A stretch of DNA of 64,000 nt from NCBI RefSeq assembly GCF_963678635.1, contig NC_087062.1:9532670-9596669 (forward strand). The letters are read 5' to 3'. This DNA is from Symsagittifera roscoffensis. Its lineage: Eukaryota; Xenacoelomorpha; Acoela; Convolutidae. Within the stretch, counting starts at the first letter, position 1, and each line of letters begins with the position of its first letter. Position numbers and translations under genes: made by a program. Below are positions 32,343 to 44,432 of the stretch, piece after piece. The notes beneath the pieces are model-generated. The model did no database searches. It worked only from the letters and a program-made list of their open reading frames with translations, and was not told the origin of the DNA.

Positions 32343-33030
32343 CTACATTTTTAGTGTTTGCTCGTGGCTCCTGATTTCTTCGCGCGTCTTGATTTTCGAT
32401 GTTTCCCTCCAAACATGCCAAACCTCTACTGTGAGTAGCTTATGAGTGATAACTGTTTGGTCTATAAGCTCTGACTTCAGCTCAGCAATTCTGCCTAACT
32501 CCTTTCCACATTCTGGCAAAAGCTGTCTTCTTTGCGCGTGACGTTCATCAACCCTCCTGACTAAATTTTGCACTGTCTAGTCGATAAAAGGGAGTTAAGC
32601 CCACTACTTGTTAGCCTAACGCCACTATGAATCTCAGTTCACGTGCAAAAATTAATGAGAGGGGCAAGGATGTTTTTATTTTCTTGCAGTGAATAATATT
32701 TGTGACCCGGAAAATTGCTTTAATTTTGCAGCTAGCAGTTGTAATTGATTGCCTCAATATTGCTTTCTCAAAAGGGGTGAGTCCATCAACCAATTCTCGT
32801 TTATATGCTTTAATGCCAAAACATTTAACATTTTCTTGCCTTCACGGATTTTGTCAAGAGTTTCAGATACAACGCTCTCCGATCATTTTTCCGTATACTA
32901 CTTTTCGATGCATTGTTACCAAATTTTTTTCTATGCTCTCCCAAACTTTTCTCATTTTGGGGTTCTTTCGAAAACTCGATTGAATGTCCATGGAAAAATT
33001 TACATTAATGATTGCTGCGATAGAATTCTT
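32343..33030 (-). pseudogene. Probable C-terminal remains of the Penelope-like reverse transcriptase ORF
   Basis: Minus-strand frames 32793-32611 and 32573-32343 continue the direction of the reverse transcriptase fragment at 33446-33031. The second frame (RRVDERHAQRRQLLPECGKE, then LGRIAELKSELIDQTVITHK) is helical, charged and coiled-coil-like. The link to the reverse transcriptase is by position and orientation only. It could instead be an exon of an unrelated host gene, but I see no splice-flanked continuation. Confidence 0.3.
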
Positions 33031-33446
33031 CTATAGTAGGCTTGAAGTTTGCATGAAAATTCTTAGTTTCATCAAGTCTTCGCATTCTACCTTTTTAGTT
33101 CGACGTATCATCTTTTTCTGAGTTCCACGGAAGACTCGGTTGTGATCTTTTTTCAGCAACGTCATTTTGGAACTTCTTTCTTTCATATAGTTTCGTAATC
33201 TATGAGCCACAAAATGGCTAATTTTACTGCAAAGGAAGTGCCCCTGGATAAATCGTCTTTTGGAATATACCGCAAACCGTTGCATTTGAAGTGCACCTTG
33301 TTCATAGCCAAATTTTTAAAGAATTTCCACTTTTTGTGAGACAATTCCGGAGGATTGGTTAGCTCATACAAAGTGCTTATGGCCATTTCAATAGCTTCAT
33401 TGAGCGAGTCATTAGCGTTCAAACTCTTGAAATCAAAGGAAATCAA
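33031..33446 (-). pseudogene. Penelope-like reverse transcriptase fragment (block B copy)
   Basis: The first frame (33446-33183) reads ISFDFKSLNANDSLNEAIEM, then FKNLAMNKVHFKCNGLRYIP, then LSRGTSFAVKLAILWL. This follows the Penelope-like pattern: S-F-D-x-x-S-L-F/Y-T-N-I-P near motif A, then F-x-F-N-G-x-x-Y-x-Q-x-D-G-V-A-M-G-S-x-L-x-x-x-L-A-x-x-W/F-L. The M-G-S and D-G residues are lost, so it is dead. A second frame (33285-33031) carries KKMIRRTKKVECEDLMKLRI, which looks like a decayed Cys-rich finger. The block A counterpart is at 1-139. No GIY-YIG nuclease domain is visible. Confidence 0.55.
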
Positions 33447-35930
33447 GTTTTCTAATGTTCTTTAATTATTGTCTAATATTGTAAAAATGCTAATCTTGGT
33501 GATGCATAAAATGAGCGATAACGTTTGAAAAATGCTTCTAAATTTCTTAACAATATTCCATCTGTGTAGATCAGGCATCTTTCTGAACTCAAATTCAAGT
33601 CATAAAGTCGAACTATCTGCCATTCAAGTCCAAGTTCATTTCCTAATAACCCCAAAATCAAATCTAAATCGAAATCAAGTCTCCAACATTTTTAGAGCAG
33701 TGCCTTTTTGATGTAAAAGTTTGAGTTATTTCTTTCGCTAAGTTCGAAACATTGCATTTCGGTGCACTTTTTTTTCGAAATTGTATTCTTCGACCGTCAG
33801 TAATATAAATACGGTTTGAATTGTGCCATTCCTCCGGATGGCAATGCCGAGTATTTTGACGCACGCTGAAAACAACGATAGAAGCGTTCTTGTTGAAGTT
33901 AAAATGAAAAGGAGGCTCAGAAATTACCAGATTTTGATTTTCGAAATTTCGTTTTGGATCTGAACATTTCTCAGAAATATCTAACCCCAATTTTGACTGA
34001 AAAACGGGTCAAAGCCAACAATCGATTGCCAGACGAAAATGACTCGTACGAGAAGATAAGAAATAAACGAAACCTCTTATCGTGACACAAAGACACAATA
34101 AGGGGCGTACCAAAAGAAAACAGTTGGAAAAAATGTTCCAGTGGGACATTCGGGACGGATCCAAACCCTTTCGGGAAAAAAATTGGGAGATAACGACGTT
34201 CTATCCTGGAGGGGTCTGAATTGGGCGCCCGGTGCACAGAGATTTTTAATGAACTTTATTTGTTTTTAGCTGATGTAATGTCCTGAACGCATGGATTTTA
34301 ATCAGAAAGTAATTTAGTAATTGAGAGCATGAGCAGTTAGAGTCGAGAAAAGAGACGATCCATCTCTACTGGATCTAGTATACAAGTGTAACTGAAAACA
34401 TCTTTTTGTGGTTTTCTAGCCGTGTTTTCGAAAAAGATCGCGCTGCCTGGGGATCCGAGACCCAGCTATCGGATCATTTTTGCCTGCAATTGAAAGCTGA
34501 TCAAAGTCATTTGATTGATAGCCCACAGATGGTAACATAAAATTAGCCCCAAAACAACTGGCTGCGTCAAGACGGTTAAAAACGAGTGGGATTATGGTAA
34601 CTGTCGTCTGCCAGTCGTCAATAGGGACCCTTACTACGCTCCGTCACTGTGTTATGCCTGGGCGAATGTTACAAAGGCTTAATTTGTGTAAGTCGCCTAC
34701 TTAAATCACAAATGAGATTAAAGAGAAATAGGCCCTATAACAATTGGCTCAAGAGTCAGGGACACTATCTCTTGTGTTTTTCTACCTCAAGCGGTCGTAG
34801 CTAATTCGGTTCATTTGCGACATGAGACTAAAACCCGCGTTACAGCTTAAAGGCCACAAGCAAAATACCCCCTCCCCCACTCTAGAAAATAAGAACGCCC
34901 CCACACTCAGGTCTCAAAATACCCAAAATACGCGAACGCCGTTAAAAACAGGGTCGGAACCTTATGTTTAGCTACTTTTTATTAAACAGTGGACCTTTGA
35001 TCCATTTCAGATGGATCAGCCCAAAAACTCTCCGTACCTCAACATAATAATATAAAACACACTCAAGAAAATTAAATTGGGTACTCACATACCGACACGA
35101 CCTCTGGAATTGAGTAACTAAACTATGAAACAACTCTAGAATTGATAGGGCAATTGAGTTTAACTCGAGAAAATTGAAATAAGTAAGTTTTAACTCAAGA
35201 AACAAGTTTTTAGTCTGGACCAATCGGCGGCTTCAGCTGTCCACCTTCCCACCGAAGGTTCACTCTTGTCCACTCTAAATTACTTCTCCTATATTCGCAA
35301 TTACTTTCTGTCTCCTGCCAAGGATAAGACAGCTCTACTCTCGTTGGAATTAGGTATTGGAAACCGCAAAAAGCAATTTCCCGTTGCTATTTTGACTACT
35401 TTCCCGCAATTGTAGGTCGAATCTTCTAATCTTATTTGCTGGTATTTTCAGTTGTCGCGAGAAATTTGAGCATGACATGCACAATTCGAAATTTTGAAAA
35501 ATTGCATTTTACCCCAAAATCAAGACTAAACGTTTTATCAAGGTCAAACTTCCAAATATGACCGACTGGCACATACTCCCCGGACTCAAGATCGATGTCC
35601 TCATCGTGTGTCGTCGTCTGTCAGTGAGCCGCAGAAAGTTGAGTGCGTCTCAAGATACAGTGCCAGTGGTCATTTACCGAAGTTTGCAGCAGATTTAACT
35701 TTATCTACACCCCAAAATTCACAACCATGCAAAATTGTCACATTATCGCTAAAAAGCAATCAAAATCTGCATACACCAGCACCCTTAATTTCCGCTTTGT
35801 AAGCTATCATTAAAATTTCTTTTGTTTTGATCATTCAGAAAATTGTCATGCAGCATTTTGATTTATATAGTAGATATAATATACTAGTAACAATTTTTTT
35901 TATCCCCCGCTAACGACTCAAGAACCAATC
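33447..35930. repeat. Non-coding tail of retroelement block B (direct repeat of 130-2640)
   Basis: Collinear with the left edge of the window over about 2.5 kb, with scattered substitutions and small indels; a ~60-bp piece present at 2615-2680 in block A is missing near 35900. It contains the satellite-like module (33715-33835). No gene: the short plus-strand frame starting around 35608 is matched by one at 2268 in block A but has no recognisable content. Confidence 0.8.
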
Positions 35931-35989
35931 CCAGAACACCCTCTTCAGTTCGTGCCCCTTGTCTTGGAGGTGATGGGTCCTGGTACACT

Positions 35990-37189
35990 CGACATCGTAA
36001 TCTGCCTTGCCAGTTCTTCTTCGTCATGGAAACTGATTACGATCTCTTGCCATGCCTTCAGCTGTTCGTAGGCGCCCATTCACTCCCTTTGCTCTTGTAG
36101 CCTTTTCGCCTGATTCGGCAGACCCTTCACTTTAGATTCCCTATTCAGGCAAAAGGAATTGTTCAAACTCAGGCTCACGTTCTTCGCCATGTGCTCCTCC
36201 AATATCGATTTGGTGTTCTCTCGAGACACTCTACCGACTCTTTTCCAACCCGTGGTTATCGCATTGCGATGGGTTAGCAAGGGTCTCTTGAAAGCTTCCA
36301 GCCCTATCTCGGCAGGAACTGTCGATAATTTTCGTGATGCTTCTTCATGTGATCCTTCGTCACCATGTACAACCAAGACGTCAACGTCGCTCAAAACCAT
36401 GGGAAGAGTCTTATGCGACTCCACACGTGCCTCACCTCCATGGGTATAGAGAATACTTCGCACGCAGTCTCAAATAAATCAAGCATCCGGTTGTAATCAA
36501 TGGCATGTATTGATTCCGCTGTTGGTGCAGTCGACTCTCGATATTTCGTCACGTTTTCCTCGATCCACCGCAACGCCAGCATCGAGCTCATCACAAAAAG
36601 TGTGACCTTTGCTGATGGTCGGGTAACCGGACTGACCGAATTTCTCATATCAAGCAACGTCCCATATCAAGCAGAGGTTTGAATGCTCCGGATACCACAC
36701 TGTCCATGCCAGGCAGTGGCATGGGCCTTCCCCATGTGTCAGGTTGATACTCCGGAGGTTGCGTTCTCCCGAAGTTTCCAACAGAGGTTCAAACTCCATC
36801 ATTTTCTCATGTGTCACGTCATTTTCTTCCATTGCTGGGGCACTATTCATCGCATTCCCGATCGTATTCTGTCTCTCAAAATCACTCGTGTTTTCGCTTT
36901 CTAAGCTCCAGAGCTCCCCCCAGATCTCGCTCAAGTTCTCTCTTTGATCCACCGGCACTGCTCCCAGGATCTTCTTCAACAACAGTCTATGTGAGTGATC
37001 CGAAATTCGAGCCAGGCGTACACATTTGGGTATCGAGAAGGCTTTGTCAATTATTACTCTCTGACTGGACGCCTCCGCCATCGCCACGTGTAATGGGTAG
37101 TGGCTTCCACACAGATTGGCCATTACCGATCCCACCCGAGATTTCGCATTCATAGGCAAACTGTAGGCTTCACTCACGGGAAGCCCCAT
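35990..37189 (-). pseudogene. Giant retroelement ORF, C-terminal end (block B)
   Basis: Frames 37189-36650, 36657-36391 and 36463-36080 cover the C-terminal ~380 residues with several frameshifts. Landmarks shared with block A are SEAYSLPMNAKS, VGSVMANLCGSHYPLH and LLTHRNAITTGW. The first frame shows sequence that is broken in block A (HRLLLKKILGAVPVDQREN, then EIWGELWSLESEN). No recognised domain. It ends just before the non-coding tail, at the same point as in block A. Confidence 0.55.
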
Positions 37190-37700
37190 CTCCGCCTCAA
37201 GACCAATCTTCCATCCTCTGATGTGCTCCGGAGGTTACGTTCTCCCGAAGCTTCCAACAGAGGTTCAAACTCCATCATTTTCTCATGTGACACGTCATTT
37301 TCTTCCATTGCTGGGGCACTATTCATCGCATTCCCGATCGTATAATGTCTCTCGAAATCACTCGTGTTTTCGCTTTCTAAGCTCAAGAGTTCCTCCCCCA
37401 GATCTTACCCAAATTCTCTCTTTGATCCCCCGGCACTGCTCCCAGGATCTTCTTCAACAGTCTATGTGAGTGATGTGAAATTCGAGCCAGGCGTACACAT
37501 TTGGGTATCGAGAAGGCTTTGTCAATTCATACTCTCTGACTGGACGCCTCCGCCATCGCCATGTGTTATGGGTAGTGGCTTCCATACAGATTGGCCATTA
37601 CCGATCCCACCAGAGATTTCGCATTCATTGGCAAATTGTAGGCTTCACTCTCGGGAAACCACATATCCGCCTCAAGACCAATCTTCCATCCTCTGATGTG
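36751..37700. repeat. Tandem duplication within block B, period 476 bp
   Basis: The string tccggaggttgcgttctccc at 36751 recurs as tccggaggttacgttctccc at 37227, and similarity continues through the unit to about 37690 (for example agatttcgcattcattggca-type sequence at 37140 and 37615). Block A has only one copy of this stretch (3528-3900), so the duplication arose in block B. It breaks the reading frame of the giant ORF. Confidence 0.8.
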
Positions 37701-39842
37701 CTTCTTGACCATTTGTAACACTCCAGGACATGACTCCACGCTCAACGCCGTCACCAATTGGTGTTCGGATTCCAGCATCTCCAGTGATTGTAAGCTGCGC
37801 ATCCTCGAGAAGAATCCCAATGCCGTCGCTATGCTCACAGTGGTGCTCGCATAGCAATCAGCCACTATCTGCACCTCACTTTTTTCTTTCTCTGTGATTT
37901 CACCAAACCACGTGGCTAAATTTTCCTTCTGAACAGATTGTATTCTGAAGCAGGATCGTCCGTCACAAGAATGCTCTCCACGTCCACACACTAAGACCAG
38001 ACAACTACTCGGTTCCATCTTCTTCACTCACTTGTCCAGCTTGCTCGTTGTTTCCTCCGATTCCTTTCGATGAGGTAGGATTAGTATGTGCACCACGTTC
38101 AGACTCCCCAAGTCCTCGTCCTTCCCTGGTGACAGTCTCACTCGCTCCGTGACTTCTTCAATCAAACGCGCGTGGGGATGTTGGCACCAAGAGGGTCTCA
38201 GCAACTTCCAAACAGTCTCCAAATTTGTAATCAACATGTCGTTTCCATTTCCCATCTTTAGTTCCACCCTCTTGTTCGAGCGCGGCACGCTGATCACCTC
38301 TGGCATCTTCTCAAGTAGCAGACCTAGGTTTGGTCTTTCCTTTTCCGTCGGGTCAATCTGAATAATTTTCTCCGTCCAGAACTTTAACAATTCCGCCACC
38401 TCAAATTTCATGTAGGCGGTTCCGGCCTCCGAATCCAGGAAAGGGTCATAAGCTATTCCCATCACTCCAGACACATATTGATACTCTACCCGTTTTGTGG
38501 GCTTCGAATAGTCTTCTCCTCGGGCTAAATTACGATGCACGTCATGCCCCTCCTCGAATTTCTTGTTGTAGAACCTTCGTATTTCATCAAGGTTCCCGTG
38601 GCTCTCTAGAGACTGCCTTGAACTCTCTTCTTTTTCGATTCCAGTACTCTGGTACACGTTCAGGATGACAGTGGAGACTCTCCTTCCCATAGTTTTACTT
38701 CCCCTCGCTTTTTGATGGCACACTTAAACAGTAATGTCGGTTATCACTGACATGATCCACCTCAAGAAACAAGTGGCATCTTTTCTCCTCGCTAGGCTCA
38801 ATCGCGAGTTGTCTCGAGCAATATGCTGCACCAGCATTTGGTACACCTGCAGACCCTTGTCGACCAGCTTAAGTTTGTCGTGCGACGTCAACGCCTCTAA
38901 CGCCACTCCCGCAAATCTCCATGTGAACATCAACTGTCCTGCCGTCCTGACAAAAGGATTCGCCATCAATGGCAATGCCGACGAGGGTGGTCTCATCGCA
39001 TCTTCAAAGTACTCTAGCAGCAGGTTCTCCCCCTAAGACCGCCCCAGCTGGTTTCCCAACTCTAGCTTATTAACTTCGGCCTTCTGCTGGATAGCCCAAT
39101 GCTGCCGCTGGCGGGACACCCCGCGATCAAGCTTCTTCAGGCAACTCTCCAGTTCTTTCGTGGTCTCCAGAGCTATCCACCAAGGTCGAGGGGTGTTTCT
39201 CGTCGCATTTCTCTCGAGAAGATCGCACGTCACTTGCTTCCCAATGGCCTGGTGTTGCGTCGAAAGCCACTCCTTGCGCATGTCCACTTCCCGCATTTGT
39301 CTACTAGTGGAGCCCCTCTTTGCATTCGACTTCTGAGGTTTGAAGTCCTCTTCATTCCCTGGATTTGTTGAGGCCTCTACCTCGACCATCACCTCTGTCA
39401 ACTTCCTGGCTGCCTAGCCACCCTTGTAGGCCGCAGTCTTCCATCGCGCCAGTATGATGTGAGCTATCTCCTTCAAGTTCTTTTCCTAAACCGCATCCGC
39501 TGAAGGACTTGCCTCTTCTGCCTCCCGTTTCCTCTTCCTTTATCTTACTCCCCTAATCGGGGGCGGCGTCACCATCATCACTGACTCGACTTCTTTGTCC
39601 AGGTCCCTCTTTTCCGACTCTTGCCTCCCCCCTTCTCTAGCCTTAAGAATATTAGTATCTTTAATCATATTACAAGTCTTATTTTTACCATCAGTTTTTT
39701 TGTTTAGAGTAGAGCTATCTTTATTTGGGTTGGCTTCTGCTTCCTTAGGCCAATCATCTTCTCGTGCAGCTCTTTCCTCACTTTCTCGTCCAGTGCAGTG
39801 CCTATCAGGACTGGCTCTCCAAACTTCACTACCGTGCTCCAC
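37566..39842 (-). pseudogene. Giant retroelement ORF, middle to C-terminal segments (block B)
   Basis: Frames 39842-39540, 39401-39033, 38996-38724, 38723-38028 and 38027-37566 run in native order without the duplication seen in block A. They therefore show the ancestral layout: hinge, basic stretch, helical domain with VRTAGQLMFTWRFAGVALEA, then YVSGVMGIAYDPFLDSEAGT and the Cys-rich CGRGEHSCDGRSC. Each join is a single stop or frameshift (for example the stop at about 38030), so this copy is only lightly decayed. No known family recognised. Confidence 0.6.
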
Positions 39843-39886
39843 AGTTCTTCCTTGAAGTCGTCTACTTTAGCTTAGTCTTCCACCCT

Positions 39887-41103
39887 CTAGTTGAACTCGC
39901 TCAAGAAACTTTGCCTCGCCTCCTCGTCCAGCGTGCTCAAGAAAATTTCCTTGTTGCCTTCAAAGGCATTCTTCTCCCTTACTTCATCGGTCAGGAGCAC
40001 TATTCCCATGTTGGATGGTTCACTCGTTAGTGGCAGCTCAAGATTCTTCCGGGTAGACCCCAAAGTTGGGGTGGTCGTGTTTGCCCAGTCGTACCCACTC
40101 AGATCTTGTAGTAGCTCACGTGTAGTGCCGGGACTGAAATCTCTGTTCGTTGCCCCACCGTCGGGCGTGTTCCCCACTTCCATTTCCTCTCCAGCTTCGC
40201 TGAGGGTTTCGTCCATGCTCTCCCCGTCTCCTGACTCCGGCTGATCCCTCTCTAGCGCGTCAGTGAATCTGTTCTCCACTGGAATGTTTCTTCTGTCTAC
40301 TGGGGTTCCCACTGACAGGGGTGAAGGTGTCGTCGGATCTGCTGACTTATATTCTGTGAGGGGCACGTATAGAACCCCTGCCGCGTCCAACTTTCGTCCC
40401 TCCTGTTGCAGCTCTACTTCTTGCAATCCATAAGGTGCCCGATTTTTTCTCGTGCTAAATTTCAATTCATCCGTCAGGGCTAGGTGACCTTCCTCCACAA
40501 TCATCCTTCCGTCTTCATAGATGGGAAGCTTGCTCTCGAGTCCTGTCTTCTCATGAGTTCTCAACATTTCCCGAACCTCATACTTTGGAGGCATCGAACC
40601 CCGCATCTTCTTTGCTTGCGTGGTCCACGTATTTATCTTAGTTTCACAGGTATGGAAATACACCGTTGCCGAACACCCGATGAACAAGAGGTCCCAGCTT
40701 TCCATGAACGTCTTTTGCTGCTGCTCCACCGTTGCTCTCGCGTGTAGGGAAGGGACTACCATGGGGCTATTCATCCCGAGCGTCATCCGCCTCACCGTCG
40801 GGAACTCAGGAATCGCGCCGGGCAACACCTCCCGCTCGAATATTATCTCCAGCTCCCTGTTCGTAAACTCGAAGCTCTTCGTCTAGGTTGGAATCCTCAA
40901 GTCTTCCCTCGTGTCTTTTGATATTGGGTTAAAGTTCCAGAATTTTGGCTAGACTTCGATGGGACCTTCTCGCTTTCGCCCCCATCCTGCATTGCAGTTG
41001 ACTCCTGAAATTGAGCACTTTTAGCTCTGGGTCCTTTATCTTCCCGAAGAGTACAGTTTAGTGCCGTCCCATCCAGAACGCTGATCAGGCTCACGTGCAC
41101 CAT
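39887..41103 (-). pseudogene. Giant retroelement ORF, central segment (block B)
   Basis: The 313-residue frame 40828-39887 starts near RRMTLGMNSPMVVPSLHA, passes KKMRGSMPPKYEVREML, and runs uninterrupted into an acidic Pro/Thr/Ser-rich hinge (PESGDGESMDETLSEAGEEM). A stop at about 40884 and a frameshift separate it from 41103-40897. Comparison with 8247-6622 in block A (about 85-90% identical by eye) shows the protein sequence has been conserved better than the flanking non-coding tail. That suggests past selection on the protein; it has not been tested. Confidence 0.6.
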
Positions 41104-41124
41104 CGAGTGTCGGTACGAAGAGTC

Positions 41125-41934
41125 TCACCAGTTTAGTGCCGTCACATCCAGAACACTGATCAGGCTCACGTGCACCACCGAGTGTTGGTACGCTGCCACA
41201 AGCGGATCCGTGAAGGCGTACATCACGGCTGGCCCACAAAGACATGTCACCACCTCTCCCAGTCCCCTGATCATCCCCACGGAATCAGATCTCATGGCCA
41301 AGCAGAAGTCGGTCAGGAGAGGTATTCCTCCATTCGCCTCCCTCACTTCTTCTCTCGTCTTTGCGCTTCTCTCTTCGCCGGTCAAATGCCTGTTCTGCAT
41401 CAGGAGATATTCCACTAGCAGCGTCTTCAGTCCAGCAGCACACTTGTAGGAATAAGTCTCTAGACTCGGGTGGGCCTTCCTCACCGACAGGGGTTCCCAT
41501 ATTTCATCAGTCGATGAAATGTCGTCAGCTCCCCATATGTCAGGAGTATCAGGGCCTCCACATCTCTGCTAAACATATATGCTGGGCCCATGTTGAACAG
41601 ATAACAAGGCCAGTGAGAGGTTGATTGGCATACTCAAGAGTTCCTGCACGAACGCCTCGAAGATCGCGTTCCCCGCGTAGAACACCTTGCCCATGTACTT
41701 CTTTTCCCAACATGGACTCAAGAGTTTCAAGAACTCGTGTGACTTCCGGGTCGCCAGTTCGCCCTTCGCATGCTCCCTCGTGAATCCTCCAATAGTCAGT
41801 TCGTTTGCTGCCGTGACGAATCTCCCCACCGTCATCTCTCTCTTTTCTGCTACTTCCAGCTGTTCCTCCAGAAACTCCCATATTTGCTTCACCAGCGGTG
41901 GAGCACTCTCTCTCTCTCTCGTCTTGTCCGTCAC
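41125..41934 (-). pseudogene. Giant retroelement ORF, N-proximal helical segment (block B)
   Basis: Frames 41934-41569 and 41484-41125 correspond to 11900-11205 in block A. This copy keeps sequence lost from block A: after VGRFVTAANELTIGGFTREH it continues through GELATRKSHEFLKLLSPCWE, whereas block A has a 60-70 bp substitution there. The second frame ends in VHVSLISVLDVTALNW and then partly repeats itself at 41103-40990, a small local duplication. Function unknown. Confidence 0.55.
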
Positions 41935-41970
41935 ATTTTCAAGTCTCGGGGTCAGGAAAGGCCATCTTCC

Positions 41971-42829
41971 TCACTCTTGTGTTAGACGGTATGCCATCGA
42001 TTCCACTTGTTTCTCGGCTGCAGCCACATTCTTTCTCTCGTTGTTTGGACCCCTCGTGCTGCTAGTGGAACTCGTGATAGTCAGCTCCATACTCCGGAAC
42101 CACAGGCTGGCTGTCAGCTCAGTTATCACAGGATGGTCATCCCCCACCTCCGGGTTGAACTTCAGTTGCCGGGCAAGTTTCAACACCTCCAGACAAAGGA
42201 CCTCGTCCAAGACGATCAGGATGTCCGCAAGCTCGTAAAAGCCCCATAGAGCGTGGGACATATCCGCCCACGTCACCGCCACCGCCACCGCCACCGCCAC
42301 TTCCGACTTCAAGGGTCTCAAATTCACCGGCTCTAGCTCACAATTTGGGGCCGCCATCAGCATCCGCCATCCGTTTCCCCCCGCAATCAGAATTAACATG
42401 GCGTAAACGAACTGTAAAGCAGATGGCACACTCGCGTAACCCGGCGAGGACGTAAAAACCACTCTTGTCTTCGATCCCAACCGGGATGTCACCAGTTACT
42501 GCACATCATTCATTGCTGCAAACAGCGTCTGAATCGCCTCCCAGATCTGCTTTGTTGTAGGCTCCCCACTTCCCAGAGGCTCAAGTAGTCCCGCCGCGTG
42601 CAGGTGATCATTCATTCCCGCGAACAAAAAAAGCTCCGGTTCACACGGTGTCTCTGAGTTCATCGCTACAATCAGGGTCAACATTTGATTTAACTTCGCA
42701 CCTGGTAGTAGGTACACCAAGGTTTCTGGCAAAAACAACTTCGGTGACATCCCCTCAAAGTCCGACCCCGCCAAAATGATCGCTCTCGCCGTTCCAGGAT
42801 CCGACCGATCATAAACTGCTAACGCCTTG
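41971..42829 (-). pseudogene. Second SGNH-like domain with GMND motif (block B)
   Basis: Frames 42774-42496 and 42492-41971 are separated by a single stop (TAA at about 42495). They carry AGSDFEGMSPKLFLPETL, FLFAGMNDHLHAAGLL, then TRVVFTSSPGYASVPSALQF and GGNGWRMLMAAPNCELEP. A hexamer run (ccaccg repeats at about 42272-42301) encodes an Ala-Val stretch that has expanded relative to block A. The G-M-N-D after a hydrophobic strand is the reason for the SGNH comparison; the catalytic His block is not evident. In block B this domain follows directly on the first SGNH domain's block I. Confidence 0.5.
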
Positions 42830-43105
42830 GCGCATCTGCAGGGACGCCAACGTCTGGAGCATCGCTGCGCCCGAGAAACTCAAGACTCCCACTTGCCAAT
42901 GGGCCTGGATCCTTGTCAGGAACCGGACGAGACTGTCCCCTATTATCAAGTGTCTCGTGCCTTCGGGTATTCTCGGTTGTACGAAGTACTCTGCCCACGT
43001 GGCTTCATGAAAGGCATCTTTTCTCTCTTGTTGCGCAGCTGTCCAGTCTTTTCGATTATGTCGGTGGTACATGCCGTCAGTGTTCTTTTTGTAACTCGAG
43101 ATCAC
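42830..43105 (-). pseudogene. SGNH/GDSL hydrolase domain, N-terminal part only (block B)
   Basis: Reads TRHLIIGDSLVRFLTRIQ with an intact block I G-D-S-L, then VGVLSFSGAAMLQTL with a block II Gly, and stops shortly after. The block III/V half present in block A (GTNNVSRG and TDGIHFD) is missing: at about 42829 the sequence switches to family-1 sequence upstream of the GMND domain. The intact Asp-Ser here, against Gly-Ser in block A, shows that the ancestral domain had the catalytic nucleophile motif. Confidence 0.65.
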
Positions 43106-43224
43106 TACGCTCCTACTGGATGTTCTCTCAAGGTGGTTGGTCGCTGCTCACGTGCAGCGTTCTCAAGAGCCTTCGCCTGCAACCTTTCCTGCAACTCCCT
43201 AAGATGTGACGTCCCCGTTCCGGA

Positions 43225-44149
43225 CTAACTGCCGCTAGTCGAGCTGGACGTCAGTCCTGGTAGCGCAATGACCATTAGCGGTCTGATTCGATTCGCCTCT
43301 AGATTCCTCATAGAAGGGACGGGCTCAGGTGGCGTCCATGCCTCCAAACTTTCGTTCAAGCGCTCTTGAGCCACGCGGTCCATGTTGAAGCGGCCGCTCG
43401 ATCTGAGCGCTTCATCCACTTCCATTCTTGACTCTGGTCTCGATCTCGTCACTACTGGCTCAGTTGTCGTCTTCTTTTTCTCCTTACCACTCGCGACCAC
43501 TTGCTGCCTCCTTTGTAGCCGTTCTTTTTCTGACTTTATTTGATCACAATTTGCCACAATTTCTTGTAGTCTCTGCTCTTGCTCCCGTTCTGCCATCAGC
43601 AGATCCCGGTCAGGAATCGCCTTATCGCTCAAGTATTGCCTGGTCGCGATCAAGCTTGGCTTGATCCCTATCAAGAGCCGCCTGGTCCCTATCCAGATTG
43701 GCCTTTTCCCGTTCCTTTCGGGCACTTTCCAACTCTCTCTTCATGCTGCTGAGATCTGGATATGACTCTTCTGTTTGTTGCGACCGGAACATCGATGGTG
43801 GTTTGGTCTGGTCGTAAGGGGAAATTCCCGCGCACCATACTCCGTGGTGTTACTCAAGCCAGGGCTCCTCGCAAGATCAAATCCTCTCACGCCTCCGTCC
43901 ACCTTCCAGGATCCATCTGGTCTGCTTCTGATTCGAGATTCCATCCGAGGTGTAACCCACCATCAGCACGGCTTCAGTCGCAGACTCCCTGCACTCCCCT
44001 TACGCCTACAGTTACAGTATGGCATTGAGCATGATCGCGAGCCTCTCATCCACTTGCGTGTCGTCGAGGTCCCTCAGGCTCTTTTATAACTCGTCGAGTG
44101 TGGGTTTTCTGAATGCCGCTGGCACAGATTTCCAGAATCGATCTTCCAT
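43225..44149 (-). pseudogene. N-terminus of the giant ORF, gag-like, heavily broken (block B)
   Basis: An ATG at 44149 opens MEDRFWKSVPAAFRKPTLDE, which ends in a stop after about 26 codons. Coding-like sequence continues in other frames (43944-43741 and 43725-43225). The latter has a long charged helix (AEREQEQRLQEIVANCDQIK) typical of a coiled coil, then a Pro-rich tail. The layout parallels 16160-15561 in block A. A capsid-like role is possible from position and composition, but there is no zinc knuckle. Confidence 0.4.
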
Positions 44150-44432
44150 TGCTGCTTTCCTTACTCTCACAAAATCTCACGAACAATCAAACTCAAGAAA
44201 TACTTTACCTAACCAAACTCAAGAAAAATTTTCCTCTGGCACGATCATTGAAGAACCGTCTAGTGGTTTTTTTTCTCCTGTTCTGCCAACTGTGATTTAG
44301 TTGTCGTTTCAGTTTCAAATCAATTTGAAAATAGAATTCAATTTTAAACCAAGATATTTTCCACTCGTGTCTAACCTAGACCTCCCCTATTGATACCTTT
44401 AAGACATTATCCTAACAACTCCATTAATTATC
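44150..44432. other. Spacer between pol and giant ORF (block B)
   Basis: About 280 bp of AT-rich sequence with no open frame. It is far shorter than the 1.4 kb between the same two genes in block A, because block B has no macrodomain ORF. It contains a tandem-like pair, caaactcaagaaatacttta and caaactcaagaaaaattttc, at about 44180-44230. Confidence 0.45.
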
